Notes: generated by a model from the letters alone, not told the origin. 64,000 nucleotides of DNA from Sphingobacterium detergens (GCF_003610355.1 NZ_RAPY01000007.1:186001-250000), one strand, 5' to 3'; shown: positions 18,324 through 27,311, counted from the first letter of the stretch. Numbers and translations are program-made.

Positions 18324-19736
18324 TTATGATTTTTTTAGTTCCAATAGAACGACATTTTCTACGTGCTGTGTATGCGGGAACATATCCACAGGCTTCATAC
18401 GTTTTACATCGTATTTTTCTGCCAATAGTACTAAATCTCTCGCCTGTGTTGCTGCATTACAACTCACGTAAACAATTTTTGGAGACTCCATTTCCAATAA
18501 CCGGGCCACAACATCCGCATGCATACCTGCTCTTGGCGGATCCGTAATCACGACATCCGGTTTACCATGCTCAGCAATAAAAGATGGTATCAACACATCT
18601 TTCATATCCCCAGCGTAAAACTTCGTATTGTTGATATTATTGATCGCAGAATTGACCTTTGCATCTTCAATTGCCGTAGGTACGTACTCAACTCCAATCA
18701 CTTCTTTTGCTTTCTTAGCAACAAAATTCGCAATTGTACCAGCTCCTGTATATAAGTCATAAACCAACTCATCCCCTTTTAGATCCGCAAAATCACGTGT
18801 GATCTTATAGAGTTCGTATGCTTGCGCAGAATTGGTCTGATAAAATGATTTCGGCCCGACCTTATAGCGAAGACCTTCCATCTCCTCATAAATAAAATCC
18901 CGCCCTGCATACACGTGAATATCTTGATCAAAAATGGTATCGTTGCGCTTTTGATTCACAATATAAAGGAGTGAAGCGATCTTCGGATATTTTTCATTGA
19001 TGAAGTCCATCAACAATTCCACTTGTCCTTCTTCTGGGTAGGCAAAAACCACAATGACCATCATCTCCCCAGTAGAAGAAATACGGATAATCAGATTTCG
19101 CAATACCCCTGTATGTTCACGAAGGTCATAGAAGGTCATCCCCTTGCTTAATGCAAAGTCACGTATGGTATTTCGCACCTCATTGGAAGGATCTTCCTGA
19201 AGAAAACAGTGATCGATATCTAAGATTTTATCAAAACGTCCAGGTACATGGAAGCCCAAAGCATTCATTTCCAATTGCGAGGAATCTTCATCAACAGAGG
19301 TCAACCATTTCTTATTGGAAAATGTATATTCTAATTTGTTTCTATAATACTCCGTTTGTGCCGATCCCAAAATATCTTCCATGGAAGAAGTATCGACTTT
19401 CCCAATACGGGATAAAGCATTATCAACAGATTGTTGCTTGAATTTCAATTGGGCTTCATAGCTCATGTGTTGCCATTTACAACCACCACAAACACCGAAA
19501 TGCTCGCAAAAAGGATCAACGCGATAAGTAGAAGCTTCTTTTAAACTCGTCACCCGAGCTTCAGCAAAATTCTTCTTCTTGCGCATTAACTCCACATCCA
19601 CAACATCACCGGGGACAGCTTTTTCGACAAACAAAACCAAATCATCAGTTTTACCTACACCTCTACCTTCTTCGGCAATATCAATGATTGCAATATCTTT
19701 CAAGAACTTTTTTTCTTGCGGAATTCTTCTACTCAT
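18324..19736 (-). CDS. rlmD: 23S rRNA (uracil-C5)-methyltransferase RlmD-like
   Basis: The 470-residue protein has an N-terminal TRAM domain, a 4Fe-4S binding set (Cys in CEHFGVCGGC plus HCFLQ), a SAM-binding Rossmann domain (LYTGAGTIANFVA) and the catalytic motifs DPPRAGMH and YVSCNAATQARD with the nucleophilic Cys. This is the RumA/RlmD family of uracil-C5 methyltransferases; RlmC or TrmA-like specificity cannot be excluded. A TTG lies three codons upstream (19745); the ATG at 19736 before SRRIPQEKK is chosen. Confidence 0.92.
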   Translation of the reverse strand: MSRRIPQEKKFLKDIAIIDIAEEGRGVGKTDDLVLFVEKAVPGDVVDVELMRKKKNFAEARVTSLKEASTYRVDPFCEHFGVCGGCKWQHMSYEAQLKFKQQSVDNALSRIGKVDTSSMEDILGSAQTEYYRNKLEYTFSNKKWLTSVDEDSSQLEMNALGFHVPGRFDKILDIDHCFLQEDPSNEVRNTIRDFALSKGMTFYDLREHTGVLRNLIIRISSTGEMMVIVVFAYPEEGQVELLMDFINEKYPKIASLLYIVNQKRNDTIFDQDIHVYAGRDFIYEEMEGLRYKVGPKSFYQTNSAQAYELYKITRDFADLKGDELVYDLYTGAGTIANFVAKKAKEVIGVEYVPTAIEDAKVNSAINNINNTKFYAGDMKDVLIPSFIAEHGKPDVVITDPPRAGMHADVVARLLEMESPKIVYVSCNAATQARDLVLLAEKYDVKRMKPVDMFPHTQHVENVVLLELKKS

Positions 19737-19742
19737 AGTTTG

Positions 19743-19750
19743 CAAAAATA
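19743..19750 (-). promoter_or_regulatory. TAnnTTTG minus-7 element abutting the rlmD start
   Basis: On the minus strand TATTTTTG ends 6 nt before the ATG at 19736, so transcription would start at or next to the start codon. Confidence 0.5.
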
Positions 19751-20139
19751 CAATTTTTTATAATGATTTTCCACTGACCCACATGGTCTTAAAAAAAAGA
19801 CCTTTTGCACATCACAATAATCCATTTCCAACAATCCGATTTACCCAATATTCAAAATGATTCAAGCGAGATCAAAGGCCATCAGTTTATCCGCCTAAAC
19901 TCCAAAAGGCGAAGAAAACTGTAAATAATCGCATTAAAACCGTTATGTTCTTACAAGCACCATAGCTATGAAAATTGGCCAAAATTTCATGCTGGGCAAC
20001 TAACTGAGCCCAGCAAGCTCCTTGATGCATTAATAAAAAGCACAAATCAATAAAAAAACAGATAATTCAGAAAAAAAATTGAAGAGTATTTTAAAAATGG
20101 ACAACCGAAGAGCAATAGGCAAATAAGACCTAGCCTCGC
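19751..20139. other. Gene-free stretch between rlmD and tetR
   Basis: About 390 bp of AT-rich sequence without a convincing gene. The only structure I see is a hairpin, TGCTGGGC 19990-19997 with GCCCAGCA 20007-20014 (8 bp, 9-nt loop); it lacks a good T-run on either strand and could be a weak terminator of the tetR gene or a chance structure. Confidence 0.5.
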
Positions 20140-20715
20140 CTAAAGTATAGTTGCCTGCACGAGATAAGGAAGAATCTCCTTTTGAAAAGAAATAAAATTT
20201 TTACGCACATCAGCATCCGAAACCGCCGTAAAAGCAAAGGAGAATACAATGCTCTTACTTGATTTGATCAGAAATGTCAGTTTTTCCTCACTGATCGCCT
20301 CATTAATCTTTTCATTCTGAATAAATGTACTTAAAAGCAAAAATTCCAAATCCTCAGATAGTGTTTTTAGATATTCCTGTGCATTGGCAGATTCACGAAT
20401 AAATTCCCAGCCAATCAACTCATTACATGCGGTATAGGTCAGTCGGCTGACACGAAGAATGGTAGAAGCCAAAAAAGAGGCCATATCATCCTCATATTTC
20501 GTCGTCTTTAAGATCTCCAGCAAACTCGCCCGCAGATAATCCATCAAAATAGCATGCAAGATCATCTCCTTACTATCAAAGTATTTATAAACAGTCGCTT
20601 TAGCGATCTTAGCTTTTTTTGCTAAGGTGTTTACACTGGTTTTATGATAACCATTTTGACGAAAGAGTTCCCGTGCGGTTCTTTTTATGGATTCAATGAT
20701 ATGATCTGGTTCCAT
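20140..20715 (-). CDS. TetR/AcrR-family transcriptional regulator
   Basis: A 191-residue regulator with the N-terminal TetR helix-turn-helix (TSVNTLAKKAKIAKATVYKYF, two overlapping halves, about residues 24-45, with the typical VYKYFDSKE ending) and a variable C-terminal ligand domain. It probably represses its own or a nearby promoter; the target is not obvious because the flanking genes are pheS and a gene-free stretch. A 12-bp inverted repeat lies in its 5' region. Confidence 0.9.
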   Translation of the reverse strand: MEPDHIIESIKRTARELFRQNGYHKTSVNTLAKKAKIAKATVYKYFDSKEMILHAILMDYLRASLLEILKTTKYEDDMASFLASTILRVSRLTYTACNELIGWEFIRESANAQEYLKTLSEDLEFLLLSTFIQNEKINEAISEEKLTFLIKSSKSIVFSFAFTAVSDADVRKNFISFQKEILPYLVQATIL

Positions 20716-20738
20716 ATTCTTCAGATAAGACTACCACA

Positions 20739-20802
20739 CATCACACTATTTCCAATTCCTGAACAGAACAAGATATGCTTGGAGAGTGGTAATAGTGTGA
20801 TG
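20739..20802. repeat. 12-bp perfect inverted repeat between pheS and tetR
   Basis: CATCACACTATT 20739-20750 is repeated inverted as AATAGTGTGATG 20791-20802, separated by 40 bp. It lies in the 115 bp between the pheS stop and the tetR start. It may be two operator half-regions for the TetR protein or a long-loop RNA hairpin in a pheS-tetR transcript. Confidence 0.7.
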
Positions 20803-20829
20803 GTTTCAATAGTCTTTATTAGCATTGAT

Positions 20830-21870
20830 TTATATTAATTCAGTCTCAAACTGAGCTAAGAAACGCGAATCATTTTCAGAGAAAAGTCGCAAATCTTTGA
20901 TCACATATTTAAGGTTTGTGATCCGTTCGATACCCATACCGAAGGCAAAACCTGAATACTTTTTACTGTCGATGCCACAATTTTCAAGTACATTAGGGTC
21001 TACCATTCCACAACCTAAAATCTCTACCCAACCTGAATATTTACAAAGATTACATCCAGCACCTTTACAGATCGTACAAGAAATATCCATCTCCGCAGAA
21101 GGCTCTGTAAAGGGGAAATAAGAAGGACGGAAACGTACTTTAGTTCCCTCACCATACATTTCTTGAACAAAATGATATAAAGTCTGCTTCAAATCAGCAA
21201 ACGAAACATTTTCATCCACATATAATCCTTCTACCTGATGAAAGAAACAATGCGCGCGGGCAGAAATGGCTTCGTTCCGATACACACGTCCGGGCATAAT
21301 CGCTCTAAAAGGAGGTTTACCCGCTTCCATAAGGCGAACCTGAACAGAAGATGTATGCGTTCTTAGCGTAATATCGTTACCTTCTTGCTTTTTGATAAAG
21401 AATGTATCTTGCATATCACGCGCCGGATGCTCAGGAGGAAAATTCAACGCAGAGAAATTGTGCCAATCATCTTCAATCTCTGGCCCCTCAGAAACGATAA
21501 AGCCTAGCTTTTTAAAGATCTCAACGATTTCCTTGCGTACCAATGAGATCGGATGTCTAGACCCCAATTGAAATCCATTACCAGGCAATGTCAAATCACC
21601 TTCCATTTGTTGGGATTTCTGCTTCTCACCGGAACCAAATTTCTCTTGTGCTTCCTTGAATGTATTTTCTGCCAACTGCTTAAATTCATTCAGTACTTTC
21701 CCCAAAGTACGTTTTTCCTCAGGAGTTACTGTTTTGAATTCGTCAAAAAGATTTTTTACGATCCCTTTGGAAACCAAAAACTTCAATCTGAAATTTTCTA
21801 CATCGGCTGAAGAAGATGGCACAAACGCCTTAATTTCTTCAGTATACTGCGTAATTTTATCTTGCAACAT
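20830..21870 (-). CDS. pheS: Phenylalanyl-tRNA synthetase alpha subunit
   Basis: At 346 residues from the ATG at 21870 (MLQDKITQYTEE) it has the typical PheS length; an upstream in-frame start at 21903 would add 11 hydrophobic residues and is rejected because the promoter element lies there. N-terminal coiled-coil arm, then the class II synthetase motifs: HPARDMQDTFF, TSSVQVR, motif 2 region FHQVEG, and motif 3 GFAFGMGIERI. It pairs with PheT, which is not in this window. Confidence 0.97.
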   Translation of the reverse strand: MLQDKITQYTEEIKAFVPSSSADVENFRLKFLVSKGIVKNLFDEFKTVTPEEKRTLGKVLNEFKQLAENTFKEAQEKFGSGEKQKSQQMEGDLTLPGNGFQLGSRHPISLVRKEIVEIFKKLGFIVSEGPEIEDDWHNFSALNFPPEHPARDMQDTFFIKKQEGNDITLRTHTSSVQVRLMEAGKPPFRAIMPGRVYRNEAISARAHCFFHQVEGLYVDENVSFADLKQTLYHFVQEMYGEGTKVRFRPSYFPFTEPSAEMDISCTICKGAGCNLCKYSGWVEILGCGMVDPNVLENCGIDSKKYSGFAFGMGIERITNLKYVIKDLRLFSENDSRFLAQFETELI

Positions 21871-21878
21871 AATTACGA

Positions 21879-21886
21879 CAAACATA
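21879..21886 (-). promoter_or_regulatory. TAnnTTTG minus-7 element for pheS
   Basis: TATGTTTG on the minus strand, 8 nt before the pheS ATG; a TTTTTG run lies 14 bp further upstream. Confidence 0.55.
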
Positions 21887-22073
21887 GCCAAAATTTCCGC
21901 CAAAAAGAAATTTTAGCGATCTCTCAACTCGTGTCAAAAGCGTATCTGTACCGAAAATTAGTGTTTATGATTCGATGGGACAAAGGTCTTTGTAATCAAC
22001 TCGTTGAACCTGCACAAATGGTTGGATTCTTTTTTATTGTGATTAAAAGGATTTAGAAATATCCAAGAAATCA

Positions 22074-22102
22074 AAAAGAGCAGATGAAAAATCTGCTCTT
22101 TT
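22074..22102 (-). terminator. Terminator after ssb
   Basis: AAAAGAGCAGAT 22074-22085 pairs with ATCTGCTCTTTT 22091-22102, 5-nt loop; it lies 65 bp after the ssb stop and has a T-run on the minus strand. Confidence 0.88.
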
Positions 22103-22166
22103 GCCCATAACTATATTTAATATACAATGATAATCTTCTAATATTCAAAGCTACCTTTAAGTTCGA

Positions 22167-22625
22167 TTAAAATGGAAGTGGATTATCCTCCTGATCGTTT
22201 TCGGTAAAATCAACTTCGATTTCTTTATCCTCAGCTTTCTGCGCCGGGGTACTTGCAACATTCCCCGTGTTAGCAGCTCCAGCAGGTTCAAAATCTGATT
22301 TCCGTCCCAAAAGGGTAAAAGTCTCAGCAACTACTTCAGTAGCATAACGTCTGATCCCCTCTTTATCTTCGTAGGTACGCGTACGTAATCGACCTTCGAT
22401 ATAGACCAATTTGCCCTTAGTAAGGTATTTTACCGCCACATCTGCCAAACCGCGCCACATGACAATATTGTGCCACTCGGTTTGTTCTACTCGTTTTCCG
22501 TCCTTGTTATACGTTTCTGAAGTTGCCAATGGGAAACTGGCAACGGAGACATTGCCTTCTAAATATCGAATTTCGGGATCTTTTCCAAGATGTCCCACTA
22601 AAATAACTTTGTTAACTCCTGACAT
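22167..22625 (-). CDS. ssb: Single-stranded DNA-binding protein
   Basis: A 152-residue SSB: OB-fold from NKVILVGHLGKDPEIRY to about residue 110 with the WHNIVMWRGLADVAVKYLTKG core (split motif), a flexible linker, and an acidic C-terminal tail ending NPLPF that recruits repair and replication proteins. It lies 19 bp after mutY on the same strand, a DNA-maintenance pair. Confidence 0.96.
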   Translation of the reverse strand: MSGVNKVILVGHLGKDPEIRYLEGNVSVASFPLATSETYNKDGKRVEQTEWHNIVMWRGLADVAVKYLTKGKLVYIEGRLRTRTYEDKEGIRRYATEVVAETFTLLGRKSDFEPAGAANTGNVASTPAQKAEDKEIEVDFTENDQEDNPLPF

Positions 22626-22644
22626 AATTTAAAAGCATAAATGG

Positions 22645-23694
22645 TTAAAAATTGGATCTTTCCAAAAAGGTAAAGATCAACTTGTGTTTAGCTAATTTAT
22701 CTAAATCTTTTAAAAATACATAATCCCAATTGGATTTTTTTTGATTTAGACCGCCCTTTAACCGCACTTCAAAGAATGTCGCATAAATATTCTGATGGCT
22801 CAGAATATGTTTAGTTTGTTTTTGCAGAAGTTTGATCTCCGCCTTATCCCCGAAATACTGGACAAATTGCTCATCTCCAAGGAGCTCGGGTATACTCAAT
22901 GTTCGATCAGACTCGACCAGGGGAAACTCGTATAAATTCTGCCAGACATCGCCTTCTCCGCGTTTTGACATCAAGATTTGCGCTTCGTCTTTAAGGATAA
23001 AATAATTAAAGTACCGTTCTCTGCTTGCTTTGCCTTTAAGTTTAACCGGTAATCGATCAACCTCTCCCTGTAGCACGGCGTAACAGGATGTATTAAACAT
23101 ACAAGTAATACACAAAGGTTGCTTCGGCTTACAATGAATTGCACCAAAATCCATAATGGCCTGATTATATAATGCCGGATGGTCCTGATCCAAATTTTCC
23201 TGAGCGATAGCCGTAAAAATTTTCTTTCCCTCAGTAGAATTAATCGCTGTGTCTATGCCATAATATCTCGAGAGCACACGGAACACATTCCCATCCAATA
23301 CTGCCTGGGCCTCATTATTGGAAAAGGATGATATTGCGGCAGCGGTATATTCACCTATACCGGGAAGCTTTAGCAAGGTCTTATAGTCTATGGGAAAAAT
23401 GCCATTATATTCATCACGGACGATTCGTGCAGCCTTATGCATATTTCGTCCCCTTGAATAATAACCCAGTCCCTGCCAAAGGTGTAAAATATCATCTTCC
23501 TCTGCGTTAGCAAAGTCAACGACTGTCTCAAACCGTTCCACAAATCGTAAATAGTAAGGCAGCCCTTGTTCTACTCGAGTCTGTTGCAGGATAATCTCAG
23601 AGAGCCAAATTTTATAGGCATCTCTTGTTTCCCGCCATGGTAAATCACGCTTATGCTGTTGATACCATCCCTGCAATTCCGCACCAAATGTCAT
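22645..23694 (-). CDS. mutY: A/G-specific adenine DNA glycosylase MutY
   Basis: The 349-residue protein (ATG at 23694 before TFGAELQGWY) contains the HhH-GPD glycosylase core (SEIILQQTRV with the catalytic Glu, LPGIGEYTAAAI hairpin, VLDGNVFRVLSR with the catalytic Asp), the 4Fe-4S loop Cys-x6-Cys-x2-Cys-x5-Cys (CKPKQPLCITCMFNTSC), and a C-terminal NUDIX-like 8-oxoG recognition domain. It removes adenine opposite 8-oxoguanine. Likely co-transcribed with ssb. Confidence 0.96.
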   Translation of the reverse strand: MTFGAELQGWYQQHKRDLPWRETRDAYKIWLSEIILQQTRVEQGLPYYLRFVERFETVVDFANAEEDDILHLWQGLGYYSRGRNMHKAARIVRDEYNGIFPIDYKTLLKLPGIGEYTAAAISSFSNNEAQAVLDGNVFRVLSRYYGIDTAINSTEGKKIFTAIAQENLDQDHPALYNQAIMDFGAIHCKPKQPLCITCMFNTSCYAVLQGEVDRLPVKLKGKASRERYFNYFILKDEAQILMSKRGEGDVWQNLYEFPLVESDRTLSIPELLGDEQFVQYFGDKAEIKLLQKQTKHILSHQNIYATFFEVRLKGGLNQKKSNWDYVFLKDLDKLAKHKLIFTFLERSNF

Positions 23695-23800
23695 AACAAC
23701 AAAAATGCACAATTTTTCAGCATTTTCAAGCAGCGTACAAACAAAGATCGGTTCCCGCTATCAAATCAAAACCTAAAACAAGCGTTCGAATACTCACCTC

Positions 23801-24280
23801 TTATTTTTTCGCATTACGAAGCGACGTAATCTGTTCATCCGGTTCCAAAATGGCATTTTCCAAGGAAATGGAACCATTATATTTTTCTTTTAATGCCTGA
23901 TACAAGCGTCCGTCATAGGAGACAGCAAAGCGCCCATCAGCTTTCAGATACACGGGCAAATGACGATTGCCTACATCAAAACAGAATTCTCCGACCACAG
24001 AAAGATCTTGACTGTCAAGCAATACACAAAGACAAGGTAAGATATTAACCTGTATAAACAGATCTTCGCTATGATAGATACATTGCCCCGACTGCAAGGC
24101 CGTGCTGTCATCCCGTTGTATCTTTACCGTATTGCCCTTACGCGTTTTGCGATGGATAACACGTTTATTCACTTCAAAGTAGGAAAGATCCAAGATATCC
24201 GATTCACGATTGAATTTAACATGCTCAAAATTGGAAATGGACTCAATGAGGATTTCGGTAGGCTCTTTCGATTTACGCAT
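23801..24280 (-). CDS. Second UreE-like urease accessory protein
   Basis: A 159-residue protein clearly related to the UreE at 26807: both share the ILPC-x-C segment (here 80-85) and a GNRHLPV motif with His107, the position of the conserved nickel-binding His of UreE. Unlike the other copy it has no histidines near its C-terminus. Its start overlaps the end of ureD by 8 bp, so it is the last, translationally coupled gene of the urease operon. It may be a second metallochaperone or have diverged to a scaffold or regulatory role; assignment rests on visible similarity only. Confidence 0.72.
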   Translation of the reverse strand: MRKSKEPTEILIESISNFEHVKFNRESDILDLSYFEVNKRVIHRKTRKGNTVKIQRDDSTALQSGQCIYHSEDLFIQVNILPCLCVLLDSQDLSVVGEFCFDVGNRHLPVYLKADGRFAVSYDGRLYQALKEKYNGSISLENAILEPDEQITSLRNAKK

Positions 24281-25244
24281 ATTTCAGTCCTTCCTCCGTT
24301 TTACTCTTGCTTACGCTCTTTTTCCGCGGGCTGGCTGTACTTTTCTTTTTAGTGACAACTGCCTCTGCCGCAGCAGCCTCTACCACAGTCGACTCTGCCA
24401 CAACTGGCACAGGCTCTGTCACCTCTTTTTCGATGACTTCAACTTCTTTTGATTCCGACAGTTTATGCATGGTAAAGTCCCAGCACAATTGCCCCAACAT
24501 TTGCAGAAAATCATAGAGCAATTCACCATCAGAACCAAGCGCTCGTAAAATAACGACATCTGATGAAGCCTGTGTAAATCCATAAGAGATGTCATTATAT
24601 TCTACGGTCAATATTTCATCAAGCTCGTTCTTTAATTCCTGTGCAAAAAGGGCGGAGAATATAAAGGTCGCTTGATGGGTATAACCTTCAAAGAAGAGCA
24701 TCTTCTGGATGGGCTGCTTTTTGGGTTGCAACAGCTGATTATCAATAAAGGCCAGTTTTCCTGATCTGAAAATCTTAGTCTGTGTATGCAAACGATCAAA
24801 TTCAAATGCTTCTTTCATATAGATCCGCCCGACACTGATAATATCACCCCACATCAAAACCGCATCTTCGGCCAAATGAATATGATTGGTCGCCTTAAAT
24901 ATGGAGTCTTTAAAAGGCGTGACCGGGTGTGGGATGTAATGCAATATACCCCCCGTAGCCACCTGTACATCTGTGTGCTGGCTGGCACCAGTCTTCATCG
25001 GATGCAATTTATTGAAAGACTGCGTAAACAGCTTTAATTGGGCCTCTTCCTTTACATGGACATCAATATGAAGATGATCTGTATCCATAATACCGGGTGA
25101 TGCACTCATGATAATCATTTCCAAATGGTCAGTTAGATTCGCTGCTCCATAATGGGTCAATTTATAAGGCGCATTATGGTAGCTTTCTTTCAGTCTGCTT
25201 CTACCGTCCTCTTTGGCTACATTTAATACTATCTTACTATCCAT
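24273..25244 (-). CDS. ureD: Urease accessory protein UreD (UreH)
   Basis: The 323-residue protein shows the UreD pattern: YGAANLTDHLEMIIMSASPGIMDTDHLHI (split), a TQSFNKLH region, LMWGDIISVGR and AFEFDRL. UreD binds apo-urease and with UreF and UreG forms the GTP-dependent nickel insertion complex. It is about 50 residues longer than typical because of a low-complexity tail after residue 265, first Val/Glu/Ala-rich and then Lys/Ser-rich (KKKSTASPRKKS). It lies 12 bp after ureG and overlaps the second ureE. Confidence 0.9.
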   Translation of the reverse strand: MDSKIVLNVAKEDGRSRLKESYHNAPYKLTHYGAANLTDHLEMIIMSASPGIMDTDHLHIDVHVKEEAQLKLFTQSFNKLHPMKTGASQHTDVQVATGGILHYIPHPVTPFKDSIFKATNHIHLAEDAVLMWGDIISVGRIYMKEAFEFDRLHTQTKIFRSGKLAFIDNQLLQPKKQPIQKMLFFEGYTHQATFIFSALFAQELKNELDEILTVEYNDISYGFTQASSDVVILRALGSDGELLYDFLQMLGQLCWDFTMHKLSESKEVEVIEKEVTEPVPVVAESTVVEAAAAEAVVTKKKSTASPRKKSVSKSKTEEGLKYA

Positions 25245-25256
25245 ATCCTATTGTTT

Positions 25257-25886
25257 TTAGCCTACTTGTTCTAATAAAGCGTATTCTTTAATCCATTTCT
25301 TTACATCCTCCAACCCCTCTAATGTCATCAGATTCGTAAAAATAAAAGGACGTTCTCCACGCATGCGCAATGTATCTCGGCGCATGACCTCCAAATCTGC
25401 ATGTACATAGGGCGCCAAATCAATTTTATTGATCAATAACAAATCTGAGCGTGTGATACCGGGCCCACCTTTACGCGGCATTTTTTCTCCTTCAGCAACA
25501 TCAAGAACAAAGATGGTTAAATCCGCTAAATCAGGGCTGAATGTTGCTGTCAGGTTATCCCCCCCACTTTCAACGAAAATAAGCTCTACATCCTCAAAAC
25601 GATTGGCCAATTCTTCTACGGCTTCAATATTCATCGATGCATCCTCTCGGATCGCGGTATGTGGGCATCCGCCAGTCTCTACACCAATGATACGTTCCGC
25701 TGGTAGGGCCGAATTTTGCTGCAGATACATCGCATCTTCACGTGTGTAAATATCATTTGTAACAACACAGATGCTATAATCTGCGGACATCGAACGTGTC
25801 AATCGTTCGATCAAAGCAGTCTTGCCCGATCCAACAGGTCCGGCAACACCAATTTTTACATAATTTCTTTTTGACGTCTTTTTCAT
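25257..25886 (-). CDS. ureG: Urease accessory GTPase UreG
   Basis: A 209-residue SIMIBI-class GTPase with P-loop GPVGSGKT (16-23), TNDIYTREDA, the metal-binding Cys-Pro-His motif in GGCPHTAIREDAS, ESGGDNL and the NKID guanine-specificity motif. It delivers nickel to urease by GTP hydrolysis in complex with UreD and UreF. It follows ureF after a 102-bp gap and precedes ureD by 12 bp. Confidence 0.97.
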   Translation of the reverse strand: MKKTSKRNYVKIGVAGPVGSGKTALIERLTRSMSADYSICVVTNDIYTREDAMYLQQNSALPAERIIGVETGGCPHTAIREDASMNIEAVEELANRFEDVELIFVESGGDNLTATFSPDLADLTIFVLDVAEGEKMPRKGGPGITRSDLLLINKIDLAPYVHADLEVMRRDTLRMRGERPFIFTNLMTLEGLEDVKKWIKEYALLEQVG

Positions 25887-25988
25887 CCTTAACTATTTAT
25901 TTCATCGCTTAGATGAAGTTTATGATGCTTAAAATTTACCTTGCTCAATCAGATAAAATAAATTTTAAGTATAGCAGTAATCTTTCTT

Positions 25989-26675
25989 TTACGATATATA
26001 GATACGTGTATATAACTTTTCATGTTGCATACAACGGATATCTTGTGCGATACAACAATTACCGATTAAATCCTCTTCCAACGCTGGTTGCGCGATAACC
26101 AACTTATTGATTAATGGCTGCAACTTAAACAGAATCTGTTGTGCATCCATTTGACTAATAGGGACCAGTTTCGCGCAGTTGGTCATAATACCATTGAGTG
26201 AATTGTAATAAAAAGCACTCAATGCATCTGAATAACTAATCCCTTGCGCATGTGCAAACATGGCAAATGCCATCGCGTAATGCCCATGCAATTCTTGTGT
26301 ATTTATTGCTTTTAAATAAGCTGAACAACGTTTAACCGGCTGCAATTTTTCAGTCAGCTTCAAGAAGCGTATTCCTAATTTTTTACTTGCATCCCGAATT
26401 TCATAAGGCGCTTTAAAGGCCGTGATCAAGGCATCTAATTCAGCTACCTTCTTCTTTGTTGCCTTTGTTTCGCATAATTGCCAAGTCTTATGAAAAAAGG
26501 CCGCATCGTTGTAATAGAAGCTATGTTCCAATAAAGTCTGCGCGTACTCTTTGGCAGTTTTCGAGTCGTGTACAAGACCTTTGGTTATATAGGTTTCCAA
26601 TCCATAGGAATGTGTGAATCCTCCAATCGGAAAAACGGAATCATTGATCTGCATCAATGTCAACAATGGATTCAT
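25989..26675 (-). CDS. ureF: Urease accessory protein UreF
   Basis: The 228-residue helical protein has the UreF opening (LLTLMQINDSVFPIGGFTHSYGLE, in two halves) and the conserved Gly/Tyr-rich C-terminal region. UreF bridges UreD and UreG in the nickel-insertion complex. It is separated from ureE by 131 bp, the widest gap inside the urease operon. Confidence 0.94.
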   Translation of the reverse strand: MNPLLTLMQINDSVFPIGGFTHSYGLETYITKGLVHDSKTAKEYAQTLLEHSFYYNDAAFFHKTWQLCETKATKKKVAELDALITAFKAPYEIRDASKKLGIRFLKLTEKLQPVKRCSAYLKAINTQELHGHYAMAFAMFAHAQGISYSDALSAFYYNSLNGIMTNCAKLVPISQMDAQQILFKLQPLINKLVIAQPALEEDLIGNCCIAQDIRCMQHEKLYTRIYIS

Positions 26676-26703
26676 ATGTAAATTATTTGTTTTTTAATGG
26701 TCA

Positions 26704-26806
26704 TATGGAATATCCAGATTACTTTGTTCTATCACTCCTGCTAGCAATCGCCTGATCATACTTTGTGGTCATTAGATTTATGTAGCTACAATATGGATAT
26801 TTCATA
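26704..26806. repeat. Imperfect inverted repeat in the ureE-ureF gap
   Basis: TATGGAATATCCA 26704-26716 is matched at 12 of 13 positions by the reverse complement of TGGATATTTCATA 26794-26806. The second arm touches the ureE stop. In RNA it would enclose about 77 nt. Function unknown; an mRNA processing or stability structure is possible. Confidence 0.4.
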
Positions 26807-27301
26807 TTATATCTCCTTTGCTAGTGTGATTTTATTTTGCACTACGGCATACTGATGTATGCGCAATGTATGCGTGCGTTCGATTACCCGCGACTCTTTC
26901 GTTGGTGTAAATCCCGCCCGCAGTAATTGTTCCCACAGCGGATTTTCGTAGGCCGCTATGATTTCATGATCTTTGTTGATAAAAACAGGGATATGCTTAT
27001 TGCCTATTTCTAAACATATTCTTGCCATATCCAATACATTTTTTGGTCGTACAACCAAACAAGGACAGGGCAATATTCGGACAACGATACGGAGTTCCTC
27101 TGTTTCAAACAGAATATCACCATCGAACAAGGAGTCTTCACCCAGATTTTTAAATCCGATCTCTCGGCCCTGAACGGTAAATCCCCGAATGACACGTCGC
27201 TCGGTATCAAACCATTCAAGCTCTAAAAAATCAAGTTCCGCAGCATCCTGCTCCTTGCCATCTGCCCAAATATTGCCTTTAATGTCTCTTGCTAAAATCA
27301 T
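26807..27301 (-). CDS. ureE: Urease accessory nickel chaperone UreE
   Basis: The 164-residue protein has the UreE two-domain layout with the RILPCPCLVVRP segment and GNKHIPV around His103, the conserved nickel ligand at the dimer interface, plus two C-terminal-region histidines (about 144 and 149, THTLRIH). It has no His-rich tail. It delivers nickel to UreG. It begins 10 bp after the ureC stop. A second copy ends the operon. Confidence 0.9.
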   Translation of the reverse strand: MILARDIKGNIWADGKEQDAAELDFLELEWFDTERRVIRGFTVQGREIGFKNLGEDSLFDGDILFETEELRIVVRILPCPCLVVRPKNVLDMARICLEIGNKHIPVFINKDHEIIAAYENPLWEQLLRAGFTPTKESRVIERTHTLRIHQYAVVQNKITLAKEI

Positions 27302-27311
27302 ATATGCTGAA

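Noticed and set aside
19990..20014. The 8-bp hairpin as a true intrinsic terminator
   Set aside because: No T-run follows on either strand and it is 126 bp from the nearest gene end.
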